This document shows, one piece after another, positions 9,200 to 19,332 of a stretch of 64,000 nt of DNA. Made by a program: the position numbers and the translations under genes. Source of the stretch: Coriobacteriaceae bacterium (GTDB lineage: Bacteria > Actinomycetota > Coriobacteriia > Coriobacteriales > Coriobacteriaceae); assembly GCA_902363875.1 (NCBI GenBank), contig CABJBO010000006.1:1-64000 (forward strand), in the 5' to 3' direction. Position 1 is the first letter of the stretch; every line of letters starts with the position of its first letter. The notes beneath the pieces were generated by a model that was given only the letters and a program-made list of their open reading frames with translations, was not told the DNA's origin and made no database searches.

Positions 9200-10165
9200 A
9201 TGGAGCGTGGGATCTTGACACAAGAATATCGGCATGAACCTGTCATGCTCGGCGAAGTGCTTGAGTCGCTGCAGCTAAAGAGCGGCTCCGTCGTCTGCGA
9301 CTGCACCCTTGGCGGTGCCGGCCATTCGGTAAAGATGGCCGCGCAGGTGGGGGAGACCGGCCTTTTGCTCGGCGTCGATCAGGACGACATGGCCCTCGAG
9401 GCCGCTGGCGCCCGTCTGGACCGCGAGGTTCCCGGCGTACCGCACCAGCTGCTGAAGGGCAACTTCGGCGACTTGGACGAGCTGCTTTGCTCGGCCGAGG
9501 TGCCCGGGGTCGATGGCTTCCTGTTCGACTTGGGCGTTTCGTCGCCGCAACTCGATATCCCTGGCAGGGGCTTTTCGTACAACGAGGACGCCCCATTGGA
9601 CATGCGGATGGATCCGGGTAACAACACCTTAAACGCAGCTGAGGTCATCAACACCTATAACGAACACGACCTCGCCCGGATTCTACGCGTCTACGGCGAA
9701 GAGAAGTTCGCCTCGCAGATCGCGCGTGAGATCGTGCGCCGCCGCGAGCATGAGCCGATCGAAACCACCGGTCAGTTTGTCGAGATCATCAAGGCTGGTA
9801 TCCCCGCTGCCGCTCGTCGGCATGGCGGACACCCAGCCAAGAAAAGTTTCCAGGCCATTCGCATCGAGGTCAATCACGAACTCGATGTGCTCGAGCGAGG
9901 GCTAGACGCCGCCACAAGGTGGCTCAACCCGGGCGGACGCATCTGCGTCATCTCGTATCACTCGCTCGAGGACCGTATCGTAAAGAACCACTTTAAGGAG
10001 ATGAGCCAGGGGTGCACGTGTCCGCCGGAGATTCCGGTGTGCGTGTGCGGCAACGTGCCGATACTCAAGGTCATCACCCGCAAACCCCTGGTTGCCCAAC
10101 CCGATGAGGTTGCGCGCAACCCTCGGGCGAGATCAGCCAAGATCCGCGTGGCGCAGCGTCTGTAG
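9200..10165 (+). CDS. rsmH: 16S rRNA (cytosine-1402 N4)-methyltransferase
   Basis: A 321-residue MraW/RsmH protein. The SAM-binding motif CDCTLGGAGHS lies near residues 34-44, the DLGVSSPQLD motif near 110, and the substrate-side ISYHSLEDRIVK motif near 250. It methylates C1402 in the 16S rRNA decoding centre. Its position after mraZ is conserved. The ATG at 9200 has a weak ribosome site; an in-frame TTG at 9215 is an alternative that would shorten the protein by five residues. Cys residues near the C-terminus (GCTCPPEIPVCVC) are seen in many relatives. Confidence 0.95.
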   Translation: MERGILTQEYRHEPVMLGEVLESLQLKSGSVVCDCTLGGAGHSVKMAAQVGETGLLLGVDQDDMALEAAGARLDREVPGVPHQLLKGNFGDLDELLCSAEVPGVDGFLFDLGVSSPQLDIPGRGFSYNEDAPLDMRMDPGNNTLNAAEVINTYNEHDLARILRVYGEEKFASQIAREIVRRREHEPIETTGQFVEIIKAGIPAAARRHGGHPAKKSFQAIRIEVNHELDVLERGLDAATRWLNPGGRICVISYHSLEDRIVKNHFKEMSQGCTCPPEIPVCVCGNVPILKVITRKPLVAQPDEVARNPRARSAKIRVAQRL

Positions 10166-10255
10166 ACGCGACCGCGCGATATTGGACCTCCCGCTCGCAC
10201 CATAAACGAAGCTTAAACACACTACCAACGTACTCGGGATGGGAGGCGGCATATC

Positions 10256-10726
10256 ATGGGCTACAACACCTCAAACGCAGCACTCGCCTATGATATGAAC
10301 GCCATGCCCGCCTATCGTGAGACACCGCAGGCCCCCGTTGCTCCCCGTGAGCAGCGCACGCCGCGCTTTGATGTCTACACGGGCGCGGGCCGTCAGGCAA
10401 ACCAGGCGGTAAGCCCGGTTTTCATGAGCGTTCTTAAAACGTTTTGCATCATTGCGGCTATCTTCATGACGATCGGCGTCGCCCGCGTGGCGCTCGCCGG
10501 CGTTACGGCCCAGGTGCTCAACAGCAACGCCGAGCTTACCAACACGCTCGAAAAGGCGACCGATGAGAGCTCCGACCTGGAGGTCATGCATTCGGTCTAT
10601 GGCGCCGACACGCGCATTCGCGACCTTGCGGGCGCTTATGGCATGGTGGAGCCCAGCGAGAGCGTTACACTTGACTTTTCGCAGGATGCAGCCGCGGGCG
10701 CCAACGCGACCGCGACCGCTCAGTAG
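10256..10726 (+). CDS. ftsL: FtsL-like septum protein
   Basis: A 156-residue bitopic protein. A cytoplasmic Pro/Arg-rich tail of about 60 residues precedes one transmembrane segment (about 62-86), then a periplasmic heptad-like stretch (LNSNAELTNTLEKATDES) and an Ala/Thr-rich end. This architecture and the position between rsmH and ftsI fit FtsL, which forms a complex with FtsQ and FtsB and activates FtsWI. FtsL sequences diverge strongly, so the call rests on topology and synteny. GGGAGG 9 bases before the ATG is a good ribosome site. The long N-terminal tail is unusual compared with proteobacterial FtsL. Confidence 0.75.
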   Translation: MGYNTSNAALAYDMNAMPAYRETPQAPVAPREQRTPRFDVYTGAGRQANQAVSPVFMSVLKTFCIIAAIFMTIGVARVALAGVTAQVLNSNAELTNTLEKATDESSDLEVMHSVYGADTRIRDLAGAYGMVEPSESVTLDFSQDAAAGANATATAQ

Positions 10727-10743
10727 CAAGACGGTAGCTGAGT

Positions 10744-12609
10744 ATGACAAATGACTATCGCCGCGGTTCCGATGGGGGCCGCGGTTCTGGACGTCCCTCG
10801 TCGCGGGGACGTTCTGGTTATCAAGGAACGGGTCGGCAATCTTACAACGCCGGGCGGTCCCGTGGCAACGACCCGGCGTCGCGACTTCGCGGCTCGGGTG
10901 GCCCTCAAGTGCATAACACCAGGTCGCGCAAGAGTTCGTCGACCGAATGGCTCACGGGCACGCCGCTGCCTCGCCGCAAAGCCGTCATGGGATTCATCGG
11001 GCTTGGCTTGGGCTTGGGCGTCTTTCGCCTTGCCGACTATCAAATTGTCGAAGCCGATAAACTGCGCGAGCGTGCCGATGCGCGTCGCCTGCTTGCGCAG
11101 ACCCTCTATGCCAAACGTGGCACCATCTACGACCGCAACGGTAACGTGCTGGCGTCGTCGGTCGAATGTCGCAACATCGCCGTGAACCCGCAGCTTGTCG
11201 AGGACGTTGACAAGACGGTGTCGGCGCTGGTCAAGGCAACTGGAATCGATAAAAAGACCTGCCGCAAGCTCGTCGAGTCCGATGGAACCTGGGTGTATAT
11301 CAAGCGCCAGGTGGACGAAGACGATGCTGTGGCGCTGGAGAAGAAGAACCTGCCCGGCGTGCTTTTTGAGCAGGCCATGAAGCGCGTATATCCATACGGC
11401 AATCTGGCATCGCAGGTGCTGGGTGTAGTGAATGTAGACAACGACGGCTTGACTGGTCTCGAAAAGCAATACAACAAGCTTCTGACCGGCACGAACGGTT
11501 CTCTCGTACGCGAGCGCGCGAGGGACGGCAGCTATATCGCGGGCGGTGCCTATAAAAAGGTGGCTGCGGTCGACGGCGTTGATATCGTGACGACGCTCGA
11601 CGTCAATATCCAGCGTGCGGCCGAGGATGCCCTGGCAGAGGCAGTTGAGAAGACTAAGGCCAAGAACGGCTCGGCGCTGGTCACCGATCCTACGACAGGA
11701 GAGATCTTGGCAGCCTGCTCGTATCCGACCTACGACCAGACCGATTTGGAAAACGCCAAGACCGAGGATATGAACCTGCGCCTGGTTACCGACGCCTACG
11801 AGCCCGGCTCGGTCTTTAAGACACTCGTGGCGGGCGCCGGCTTCGACTTGGGCGTCGTGCGATCGAGTACGTCGTTTGAGGTGCCGGCGAGCATCAAGGT
11901 GGGCGACGATACCGTCACCGATGCCGACAAGCGCGACTATGCCATGACCATGGATGTGCGCGAGATGATGCGCCGTTCGTCCAACGTGGGCTTTGTCCTG
12001 GTGGGGCGCAAGATCGGTGCCGACGACTTTGCCGCCTATGTGGACAAGTGGGGCATCGGTCACAGCTCTGGTGTAGATTTTCCGGGCGAGAGCCTGGGCA
12101 TCGTCAAGGAGCGTGACCAGTATGACGGCGCCACGCTGGGCTCGATGAGCTTTGGACAGGCGCTGTCTGTCTCGCCGATTGAGATCGCACGTGCCGTGGG
12201 CGGCATCGCCAACGGCGGCGTGATGATGACCCCGCACTTCTATAAGTCCAGCAAAGGCGACGAGAAGGACTGGGGCGAAGGCGAGCGTGCGATTTCTGAG
12301 GATGCAGCATCCCAGGTGACATCGTGCATGCAGACGGTCGTGTCGGAGGGAACGGGCGTTGGCGGCGCGGTTGACGGCTATGACGTGGCGGGCAAGACCG
12401 GCACGGCCGAACGTGCCGACGAGAACGGCGGCTACCTCAAGGAGAACTACATGTCGTCCTTTATGGGCTTTGCGCCGGCACAATCACCCAAGGTGCTGTG
12501 CTATATCACGCTCGACGGAACGCCGAGCGGCTCAGATGCCGCTGCGGTGCCGTTCCAGTCCATTATGGCCAACGCGCTCGACGTGCTGGGCATCCCGCGC
12601 ACGAAGTAG
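10744..12609 (+). CDS. ftsI: Septal penicillin-binding protein (FtsI/PBP3-type transpeptidase)
   Basis: A 621-residue class B PBP. A Gly/Arg/Ser-rich cytoplasmic tail (about 1-78) is followed by a single membrane anchor (about 80-98), the PBP dimer/pedestal domain beginning RGTIYDRNG, and the transpeptidase domain with Ser356 in SVFK, SSN at 412-414 and KTGT at 551-554. It cross-links septal peptidoglycan with FtsW. No PASTA domain is present. It starts 17 bp after the ftsL stop with only a weak ribosome site. murE, which often follows, is absent; murF comes next after a 127-bp gap. Confidence 0.95.
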   Translation: MTNDYRRGSDGGRGSGRPSSRGRSGYQGTGRQSYNAGRSRGNDPASRLRGSGGPQVHNTRSRKSSSTEWLTGTPLPRRKAVMGFIGLGLGLGVFRLADYQIVEADKLRERADARRLLAQTLYAKRGTIYDRNGNVLASSVECRNIAVNPQLVEDVDKTVSALVKATGIDKKTCRKLVESDGTWVYIKRQVDEDDAVALEKKNLPGVLFEQAMKRVYPYGNLASQVLGVVNVDNDGLTGLEKQYNKLLTGTNGSLVRERARDGSYIAGGAYKKVAAVDGVDIVTTLDVNIQRAAEDALAEAVEKTKAKNGSALVTDPTTGEILAACSYPTYDQTDLENAKTEDMNLRLVTDAYEPGSVFKTLVAGAGFDLGVVRSSTSFEVPASIKVGDDTVTDADKRDYAMTMDVREMMRRSSNVGFVLVGRKIGADDFAAYVDKWGIGHSSGVDFPGESLGIVKERDQYDGATLGSMSFGQALSVSPIEIARAVGGIANGGVMMTPHFYKSSKGDEKDWGEGERAISEDAASQVTSCMQTVVSEGTGVGGAVDGYDVAGKTGTAERADENGGYLKENYMSSFMGFAPAQSPKVLCYITLDGTPSGSDAAAVPFQSIMANALDVLGIPRTK

Positions 12610-12736
12610 GGGGTTACAATCTTTGGGGCGTGGTTTGTTGTCCCATATGAGGGGTGTTCGCATGCCCTGCACCACGCATGCGCGGCGCTGGGATACAATA
12701 CGCCGATAGCATTATTAGGTTTACAGGGGAGCTGCA

Positions 12737-14161
12737 ATGATAGAGATCGCCGTCAACAACCTCGCGGCCGCAACAGGGGCCCGAACCGTGACGGGAGAAG
12801 TCGATCGGGTATGCCGCGGGTGCGTTATCGACTCGCGCCAGGTCGAGGAAGGGACGATTTTCGTCGCCTTTCCCGGTGAAAACGTCGACGGCAATGATTT
12901 TGCTTCCCGTGCCGTCCAGTCGGGTGCCGGCGCCGTCGTGATGACGCGTGAGCCCGATGCCGAGTTGGTCTCGCTGGCGCAGGACAAGGGATGCGCCATC
13001 CTGCTGACCGATGATCCCGAGGAGTTTCTGCTTCGTTTGGCGCACGCGTACCGCCTGGAGCTTGGCTGCCTGGTCGTTGGCATTACCGGTTCCATCGGCA
13101 AGACGACGACCAAGGACGTGCTCGCCGCTGTACTCGCCAAGCGCTATCGTGTCTGGGCCACCAAGGGCAATTTCAATAACCTGATCGGCATGCCGCTCAC
13201 GGTGCTTTCCGCTCCGGCCGATACCGAGGTCCTGGTGCTCGAGATGGGCATGAACCATTTCCACGAGATCGAGCGCCTGTCTCAGTCTGCCAATCCCAAC
13301 CTTGCCATCGTGAGCAAGATCGGCACCTCTCATATCGGCATTTTGGGCAGCCGCGAGAACATCGCCCGCGCTAAGGCCGAGATCGTTCAGGGCATGTGCG
13401 CCGCTGGCGACTATTTGCCGCTGCTGGTTTTGGGCGGTGAGGACGACTTTACGCCGTTCATTCGCGACACGTTCGCCCAACCTGCTGGTATCGACGTGAT
13501 GCTGGCCGGCGTCTCGGACGATGATGAGGTCCGTGCCCGCGACGTTCGCGTTGATGACGAAGGCCGTCCGGTCTTTACGCTCGATTTTGGCCAGGGTGAG
13601 ACGATCGATACCATGCTTGCCATCCCCGGCGTGCAGTCCGTTCCTAATGCCGTTAAGGCCGCCGCGGTTGCCTATCGCCTGGGCGTGACGCCCGAGCAGA
13701 TCGATGCTGCCTTTAGGGGTCTCACGATCACCGGACACCGCCAGGAGATCAAGCGCGCCAAGAGCGGTGCACGCGTCATCGATGACTCCTATAACGCCAG
13801 TGCCGAATCCATGGCTGCTGGCCTCGATCTGCTGTGCTCGCTTTCGTGCACGGGGTCTCGCATGGCGATCCTGGGCGAGATGGGCGAGATGGGCGATGAG
13901 GCTCCTCGCATGCATGAGCTCGTGGGCGCCTATGCCGCCGCCAAGAAGCTCGACATGCTGGCGTGCGTGGGTGGTGAGCTGGCCCAGCTTATGGCCGATG
14001 CCGCACGCATGATGGGCATGGACGAGGACCGCATCCAGGTGTTCTCCGATTATCAGCAGGTGCTCGACCGCATGGGCGGCGCGCTTGAAAAACATGATGT
14101 TGTACTGGTCAAGGGTTCCCGCTTTGTTGAGCTCGACCGCTTTGTGGAAGGTGTGTGCTAG
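12737..14161 (+). CDS. murF: UDP-MurNAc-tripeptide--D-alanyl-D-alanine ligase
   Basis: A 474-residue Mur ligase. The ATP loop GSIGKTTTK lies near residues 118-126, the central domain has the EMGMNHFHEIERL segment typical of MurF, and the C-terminal domain contains DDSYNASAESM. It adds D-Ala-D-Ala to UDP-MurNAc-tripeptide, the last cytoplasmic nucleotide step. GGGGAG precedes the ATG. mraY begins 3 bp after the stop, so the two are clearly co-transcribed. GTITGS-type MurE features are missing, so this is not the murE that the cluster lacks. Confidence 0.95.
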   Translation: MIEIAVNNLAAATGARTVTGEVDRVCRGCVIDSRQVEEGTIFVAFPGENVDGNDFASRAVQSGAGAVVMTREPDAELVSLAQDKGCAILLTDDPEEFLLRLAHAYRLELGCLVVGITGSIGKTTTKDVLAAVLAKRYRVWATKGNFNNLIGMPLTVLSAPADTEVLVLEMGMNHFHEIERLSQSANPNLAIVSKIGTSHIGILGSRENIARAKAEIVQGMCAAGDYLPLLVLGGEDDFTPFIRDTFAQPAGIDVMLAGVSDDDEVRARDVRVDDEGRPVFTLDFGQGETIDTMLAIPGVQSVPNAVKAAAVAYRLGVTPEQIDAAFRGLTITGHRQEIKRAKSGARVIDDSYNASAESMAAGLDLLCSLSCTGSRMAILGEMGEMGDEAPRMHELVGAYAAAKKLDMLACVGGELAQLMADAARMMGMDEDRIQVFSDYQQVLDRMGGALEKHDVVLVKGSRFVELDRFVEGVC

Positions 14162-14164
14162 CCC

Positions 14165-15184
14165 ATGTTCGGCAATCCCTCGTATCCAACGTATCAGGCT
14201 TTTTTGGGGCTTGGCATCGCCGCAGCCATTGCGCTGCTGCTCATGCCGTGGTGGATCAAGCTGCTCAAGGTCGAGGGTATCGGCCAGCAGGTTCGTGCCG
14301 ACGGCCCCAAGCGTCATTTGGTTAAGCAGGGAACGCCCACCATGGGTGGCGTTGTCATCCTCGTCGCGATCTCGCTGACCTGCCTGCTGATGGGCAAGCT
14401 CACCACCGAGCTCGTACTCGTACTGCTCGCCACGCTGGCGACCGGCGTGCTGGGCCTGATCGACGACCTGACCTCCGTTACGCATGGGCGCTCGCTCGGT
14501 CTGACGCCTCATGCCAAGATGATCGGCCTAACCATTATCTGTGTCACCTTTACGGTACTTGCCGTCAACTGGTGCGGCGTCGCCCCCGAGATTCGTTTTC
14601 CCGGTGGGTTGACGATCGACCTTGGCGTGCTTTCGACCACCATCTGCGGCTATTCGTTCCCGTGGCTCTATATTGTCTTTTGCTGGCTGATGATTGCCGG
14701 TCTTTCTAATGCCGTGAACCTGACCGATGGCCTTGACGGTCTTGCTGGCGGCACCTCCATGATCGCCATGCTCGCCATGGCTGCCATGGCGTTTTTGCAC
14801 GGAGACGTGAATCTGTCCATCTTCTGTACCGCGTGTGCCGGTGCCTGCTTGGGCTTTCTGTGGTTCAACTGCTATCCGGCGAGCATCTTTATGGGCGATA
14901 CCGGCTCGCTTGCTCTGGGCGCCGCGTTTGCCTGCACGTCCATCATGACCAACACCGAGGTCGTCTCCCTCATCATCGGCGGCCTGTTTATCGTTGAGAC
15001 CCTGTCGGTCATGATTCAGGTTGTCTACTTCCATTTTACGCACAAGCGCGTCTTCCTTATGGCGCCCATCCATCATCATTTCGAAAAGAAGGGCTGGGCC
15101 GAGACCAAGGTCGTCATCCGTTTTTGGATTATCGCTGCGGCCTTTGGTGCCGTTGGCCTTGCTCTGTTCTTCCAGTTGGGATAG
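14165..15184 (+). CDS. mraY: Phospho-N-acetylmuramoyl-pentapeptide transferase
   Basis: A 339-residue integral membrane enzyme with about ten hydrophobic segments. Family signatures visible are KQGTPTMGG near residue 56, the Asp-rich DLTSVTHGRS loop, NLTDGLDGLAGG near 183, and the C-terminal HHHFEKKGW near 302. It transfers phospho-MurNAc-pentapeptide to undecaprenyl phosphate to form lipid I. It sits 3 bp after murF and 9 bp before murD. Confidence 0.97.
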   Translation: MFGNPSYPTYQAFLGLGIAAAIALLLMPWWIKLLKVEGIGQQVRADGPKRHLVKQGTPTMGGVVILVAISLTCLLMGKLTTELVLVLLATLATGVLGLIDDLTSVTHGRSLGLTPHAKMIGLTIICVTFTVLAVNWCGVAPEIRFPGGLTIDLGVLSTTICGYSFPWLYIVFCWLMIAGLSNAVNLTDGLDGLAGGTSMIAMLAMAAMAFLHGDVNLSIFCTACAGACLGFLWFNCYPASIFMGDTGSLALGAAFACTSIMTNTEVVSLIIGGLFIVETLSVMIQVVYFHFTHKRVFLMAPIHHHFEKKGWAETKVVIRFWIIAAAFGAVGLALFFQLG

Positions 15185-15193
15185 TGGTCTTTC

Positions 15194-16600
15194 ATGCCTC
15201 TTGCTGATGTCTTTAGCCTGCTCGTTTTGGGTCAGGGCAAATCCGGTCTCGATGTCGCCCGCTGGGCGCTGGCACATCCCGAGCGCGTAAGCACCGTTAC
15301 CGTGTATGGCGGCGGCACCTCTGAGCCCAATGACGCCACGCGTGCGCTCGAGGCTGCTGGTGCGTCGTTTGTCTATGGGACCGAACAGGTCGAGGGCGCC
15401 TATGACGTATGCGTGACGTGCCCGGGCATCTCGGAGTTCTCGGGCTTCTTTAAGGCCGGGCGCGAACATGCCGCCCAGATTATGGGTGAGCCAGAGTTTG
15501 CCTATCGCCTGTCGCCCGATAACTGGATTGCCATCACGGGCACCAACGGTAAGACGACCACCACGTCGCTGACTGATTATCTGCTCAAGGCTGCCGGCGA
15601 GGCCAGCGTAGCTGTCGGCAACATCGGTGAGCCGCCTATCAACGAGATTGACGGCCGAGCCCACAACGAGTGGTTTGTGGCTGAGCTCTCGAGCTATCAG
15701 ATTGCTACGACCACCGAGCTCCACCCTCGCGTGGCAGTGCTGCTCAACATCACTCCCGACCACTTGGGCTGGCATAAGAGCCATAAGAACTATGCGCTTG
15801 CCAAGATCAAGCTGTTTGACAATATGGTCGATGACGATCTGGTGGTTGTCGACGTCGAAGACGCCGGCATTCACGAGTTCGATGAGTACATCTATACGCC
15901 GGGTCGCCGCATCTGCAAGGTCGCTTTTGACGAGCCCGAGGGTGCAGACGCCGCCTTTGTGCGCGACGGCAAAATGGTCGTGCGCCTGAAGGGCGTCGAG
16001 ACTCAGCTTGTCGCCACGTCCGAGCTCAAGATCTCGGGCCACCACAATGTCATCAATGCCTTATGCGCCGCCACGGCTGCTCTGGCCGTCGGTGCCGATG
16101 TCGATGGTGTCCGCCGCGGTCTGGCCTCGTTCCAGCCGCTCGAGCATCGCGTGGAGCCGTGCGGCGAGATTGACGGTGTGCGCTACGTCAACGATTCCAA
16201 GGCGACCAACACCGACGCGGTCGAGAAGGCGCTGACGGCATTTCCCGATGACGACGTGATCTTGCTGCTCGGCGGCCACGATAAGGGCACGCCGCTCACG
16301 GACTTCGCGCGCGTTGTTATGGATAACGTGCGCTCGGTCGTCTGCTTTGGCGATGCGCGCGAGCGCTTCACCGCCGCTATGGACGAGGCCGATGTCGATG
16401 GCGATGTGGATATCGCCCAGGCGGATGACCTACGCGATGCCGTGGACGTTGCCCGTTCGCTGTCGAGCCGTGGCGACGTGATCTTACTTTCTCCTGCCTG
16501 CTCTTCGTTCGATGAGTTCTCGGGCTATGAGGAGCGCGGCCGCGTGTTTAAGGACTATGTGGCCCAGCTTGCCGCTGCAGCGAAATCGCAAATGGAATAG
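15194..16600 (+). CDS. murD: UDP-MurNAc-L-alanine--D-glutamate ligase
   Basis: A 468-residue Mur ligase. An N-terminal Rossmann domain (LVLGQGKSGLDVARWA) is followed by the ATP loop ITGTNGKTTTTS near residue 115, a central domain with NITPDHLGWHKS, and the C-terminal YVNDSKATNTDA and LLGGHDKG motifs characteristic of MurD. It adds D-glutamate in the cytoplasm. The first codons (ATG CCT CTT) have only a weak ribosome site, consistent with coupling to mraY 9 bp upstream. Confidence 0.96.
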   Translation: MPLADVFSLLVLGQGKSGLDVARWALAHPERVSTVTVYGGGTSEPNDATRALEAAGASFVYGTEQVEGAYDVCVTCPGISEFSGFFKAGREHAAQIMGEPEFAYRLSPDNWIAITGTNGKTTTTSLTDYLLKAAGEASVAVGNIGEPPINEIDGRAHNEWFVAELSSYQIATTTELHPRVAVLLNITPDHLGWHKSHKNYALAKIKLFDNMVDDDLVVVDVEDAGIHEFDEYIYTPGRRICKVAFDEPEGADAAFVRDGKMVVRLKGVETQLVATSELKISGHHNVINALCAATAALAVGADVDGVRRGLASFQPLEHRVEPCGEIDGVRYVNDSKATNTDAVEKALTAFPDDDVILLLGGHDKGTPLTDFARVVMDNVRSVVCFGDARERFTAAMDEADVDGDVDIAQADDLRDAVDVARSLSSRGDVILLSPACSSFDEFSGYEERGRVFKDYVAQLAAAAKSQME

Positions 16601-16609
16601 GGGTTGCCG

Positions 16610-18130
16610 GTGAGAGAGGAGAGCCCCCGACAAGGTATGAGGAGGCCCGACTCGGACCGTGCTTCCTCGCGGCGTAGCACACCGCGTTCCGGTCGCGGCG
16701 GGCGGTCGTTTAGCGAACGCTATATTGCCGGCGTTCCCGCCCGCATCATGCGCCCCCGTCTGATATTCATGGCCTGTCTGTTTATCTTGGTGTGTTTTGG
16801 CCTGCTGATGGTGTACTCGGCGTCTTCGGTCGAGGCGCTGCACGAGAATGGCTCAGCGACGTTTTTTCTGGGTCGACAGGCTGCGTTTGCCGTGGTCGGT
16901 GTTCTGGCGCTGATTGCCATCGTGCGCGTTTTGCCGGACAGCTGGTTTGGGGAGGATGTGCTCAGGATCTTCCTCATAGGCATGATAGGGCTACTGTTTC
17001 TGGTGTTCTTGGTGGGCAGCGGCAGCCGTGGCGCCACGCGCTGGCTCAACATCGCCGGCATTCAGTTCCAGCCTTCCGAGTTTTTAAAGCCATTTGCCAT
17101 TGCGTATTCGGCCATCATGCTCGATCGCTTCTTTTCGCCCGGTGGCAACATCAACGAATTCCTTCGCAAGATGGGCATCTACCTGGGCATTTCGCTCTTT
17201 CTGATCTTTATCCAGCCCGATTTCGGTACCGTCCTGATCATCCTGTTGACCCTCATGTGCATGGCGTTGTTTGCGGGTCTCGACCCCAGATTTATCATCG
17301 GCGTGCTAATCTTCGGCATTCTCGTGATCGTGATTGCGCTTGTCGCAGAGCCATACCGTATGGTGCGTATTCAGGTTGCCTTGAACCCTTGGGCCGACGA
17401 GTATGGTGACGGCTATCAGGCCACGCTTGCCATCATGGCCTTTGCCTCGGGCGGTCTGTTCGGCCGTGGCATCGGCAACTCAACCATGAAGTACTCGTAT
17501 CTGCCCGAGGCGCACAATGACTACATCCTGGCCATCATTGGCGAGGAAGTCGGTTTTGTCGGAACCGTCCTGTTCTTCTTGGTGTTTGCGATGCTGATCT
17601 ACTCGGCGTTTCGCATTGCCGAGCAGGCGACCGATCGTCGGGGCGCGCTCATGGCGTCTGGCTCTGCGGTCATTCTCGCGGTGCAGTTTTTGATCAATGC
17701 GCTGGGCATCCTCAACGTGTTTCCCATGACGGGCAAACCGTTGCCGTTTATTAGCTATGGCGGTTCGTCGATTATTGTGTCGCTTATGCTTGCCGGTCTG
17801 ATCCTACGCGTTTCGTACGAGAGCGCCCGTCGCGATGAGTACGACCGTCGCCGCGAGAGCTTTGCCGTTATGGATGAGAGTACCGCCGGCGTGCCCCACG
17901 TGCGCGGCGAGCGGTCTTCGCGTAACGGCTTTACCGTTCTGGATGGCTCTGCGACCGAGCCGGCAGCCCGTCCGCGTCAGCGAACGGCGCCGCAAGGTCG
18001 TCCGCAGCGCCCAACTCCTCGCAATGCGGGCGGCGGATATAATCGAATCGATTTGAACTCGGACCCGTCGGCGCGTTTGCGCACCGACGACCAGGGACCG
18101 CGTGTACGAAGGGACTACCATGACCGATAA
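16610..18130 (+). CDS. ftsW: Septal peptidoglycan polymerase FtsW
   Basis: A SEDS-family protein of 506 residues from the chosen GTG; a TTG at 16604 would add two. GTG is preferred because AGGGG lies 6 bases before it. An Arg/Ser-rich cytoplasmic tail (about 1-50) precedes ten hydrophobic segments with the conserved VGSGSRGATRWL, PEAHNDYILAIIGEE and GKPLPFISYGGSS motifs. A roughly 105-residue Arg/Pro-rich C-terminal tail extends well beyond the last membrane helix. FtsW polymerises lipid II with FtsI. The gene overlaps murG by 11 bp. Confidence 0.95.
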   Translation: MREESPRQGMRRPDSDRASSRRSTPRSGRGGRSFSERYIAGVPARIMRPRLIFMACLFILVCFGLLMVYSASSVEALHENGSATFFLGRQAAFAVVGVLALIAIVRVLPDSWFGEDVLRIFLIGMIGLLFLVFLVGSGSRGATRWLNIAGIQFQPSEFLKPFAIAYSAIMLDRFFSPGGNINEFLRKMGIYLGISLFLIFIQPDFGTVLIILLTLMCMALFAGLDPRFIIGVLIFGILVIVIALVAEPYRMVRIQVALNPWADEYGDGYQATLAIMAFASGGLFGRGIGNSTMKYSYLPEAHNDYILAIIGEEVGFVGTVLFFLVFAMLIYSAFRIAEQATDRRGALMASGSAVILAVQFLINALGILNVFPMTGKPLPFISYGGSSIIVSLMLAGLILRVSYESARRDEYDRRRESFAVMDESTAGVPHVRGERSSRNGFTVLDGSATEPAARPRQRTAPQGRPQRPTPRNAGGGYNRIDLNSDPSARLRTDDQGPRVRRDYHDR

Positions 18131-19235
18131 GATGACCGTTGCTATTGCAGCCGGCGGCACGGCAGGGCATATCAACCCCGCGCTCGCCTTGGCCGAAGAG
18201 CTGCGTGACCGTGGCCACCACGTTGTGTTCGTGGGCCAGTCGCGCAAGCTCGAGGGTCGTCTGGTCCCCGAGGCTGGGTTTGATTTTGTGCCCATTACGG
18301 TTACGGGCTTCGACCGCTCCCGTCCTTGGACGGCGCTGACCTCGCTGTGGCGTGTCAACAAGGCCAAGCGTGCGCTCGCCAGTCATTTCTCAAAGGTCGG
18401 CAAGCCCGATGCCGCCATCGGTTTTGGTGCCTATGTCGAGGTTCCGTTGCTGGGGTGGTGCAAGGGCGCAGGCGTTCCGTATCTGCTGCATGAGCAGAAC
18501 TCTGTTCCGGGCCTGGCCAACAAGATGATGAACTCCCACGCCGCTCGCGTGTGCATCTCGGTGCCGGCAGCGCGTTCGGTCTTTGAGCGCGAAGGTGACC
18601 CTGACCACGTGCTCATGACCGGCAACCCCGTACGTCGCTCGGTGATCGAGGGCGATCGCGCTCGCGGCCGCAAGGCACTTGGCGTTCCCGAGGACGCTAC
18701 GCTGCTGCTCGTCTTTGGCGGTTCACTTGGCGCCCAGCACCTCAACGAGCGCGTGGCTTCGCTCAAAAACGAGCTGCTTTCGCGCAAGAACCTCTATGTG
18801 TTGCATTCGACGGGTGCCGACGGCTTTGAGGAAACCGAGCGCGCTTTGGCGCTGACGCCCGAGGGGGCGAAGCGTTACCGCGTCCAGCCTTACATCGACA
18901 ACATGGGCGACATGCTGGCTGCTGCCGATTTGGTGCTATCGCGTTCGGGCGCATCGAGCGTGGCCGAGATCGCTGCGCTCGCCGTGCCCTCGGTGCTCGT
19001 GCCGTACCCGCATGCGACGGCCGACCACCAAACCACCAATGCCCGTTATCTGGTCGACGCCGGGGCCGGCGTGCTCTGTGCCGATGCCGATATCGACGGT
19101 TCTGCCTTTGCCGATGAGCTGCTGCACCTGGTCGATGACGCGGCGGCACGCGACGCCATGCGTCAGGCGGCGCGTGGTCTGGCTCGGGATAGGGCCGCCG
19201 CTCTTCTGGCGGATGCGGTAGAGGGTTTGCGTTAG
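18120..19235 (+). CDS. murG: Undecaprenyldiphospho-MurNAc-pentapeptide GlcNAc-transferase
   Basis: A 371-residue GT28 glycosyltransferase. The N-terminal membrane-associated motif GGTAGHINPALA is at residues 12-23, HEQNSVPG lies near 125, and the C-terminal donor-site segment SRSGASSVAEIAALAVPSVLVP near 275. It makes lipid II from lipid I at the inner membrane face. ATG 18120 overlaps the end of ftsW and has GAAGGGA before it; a GTG at 18102 is an unlikely alternative. Confidence 0.96.
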   Translation: MTDKMTVAIAAGGTAGHINPALALAEELRDRGHHVVFVGQSRKLEGRLVPEAGFDFVPITVTGFDRSRPWTALTSLWRVNKAKRALASHFSKVGKPDAAIGFGAYVEVPLLGWCKGAGVPYLLHEQNSVPGLANKMMNSHAARVCISVPAARSVFEREGDPDHVLMTGNPVRRSVIEGDRARGRKALGVPEDATLLLVFGGSLGAQHLNERVASLKNELLSRKNLYVLHSTGADGFEETERALALTPEGAKRYRVQPYIDNMGDMLAAADLVLSRSGASSVAEIAALAVPSVLVPYPHATADHQTTNARYLVDAGAGVLCADADIDGSAFADELLHLVDDAAARDAMRQAARGLARDRAAALLADAVEGLR

Positions 19236-19332
19236 TTAGACGGGATATCGTCGGTCGCCCTCGCGCTGATGCGGTAGGTGCGGTACAGTTAACGGGTTAC
19301 AGGCAGTGTTTACGCAAGGAGTACACGAGCAC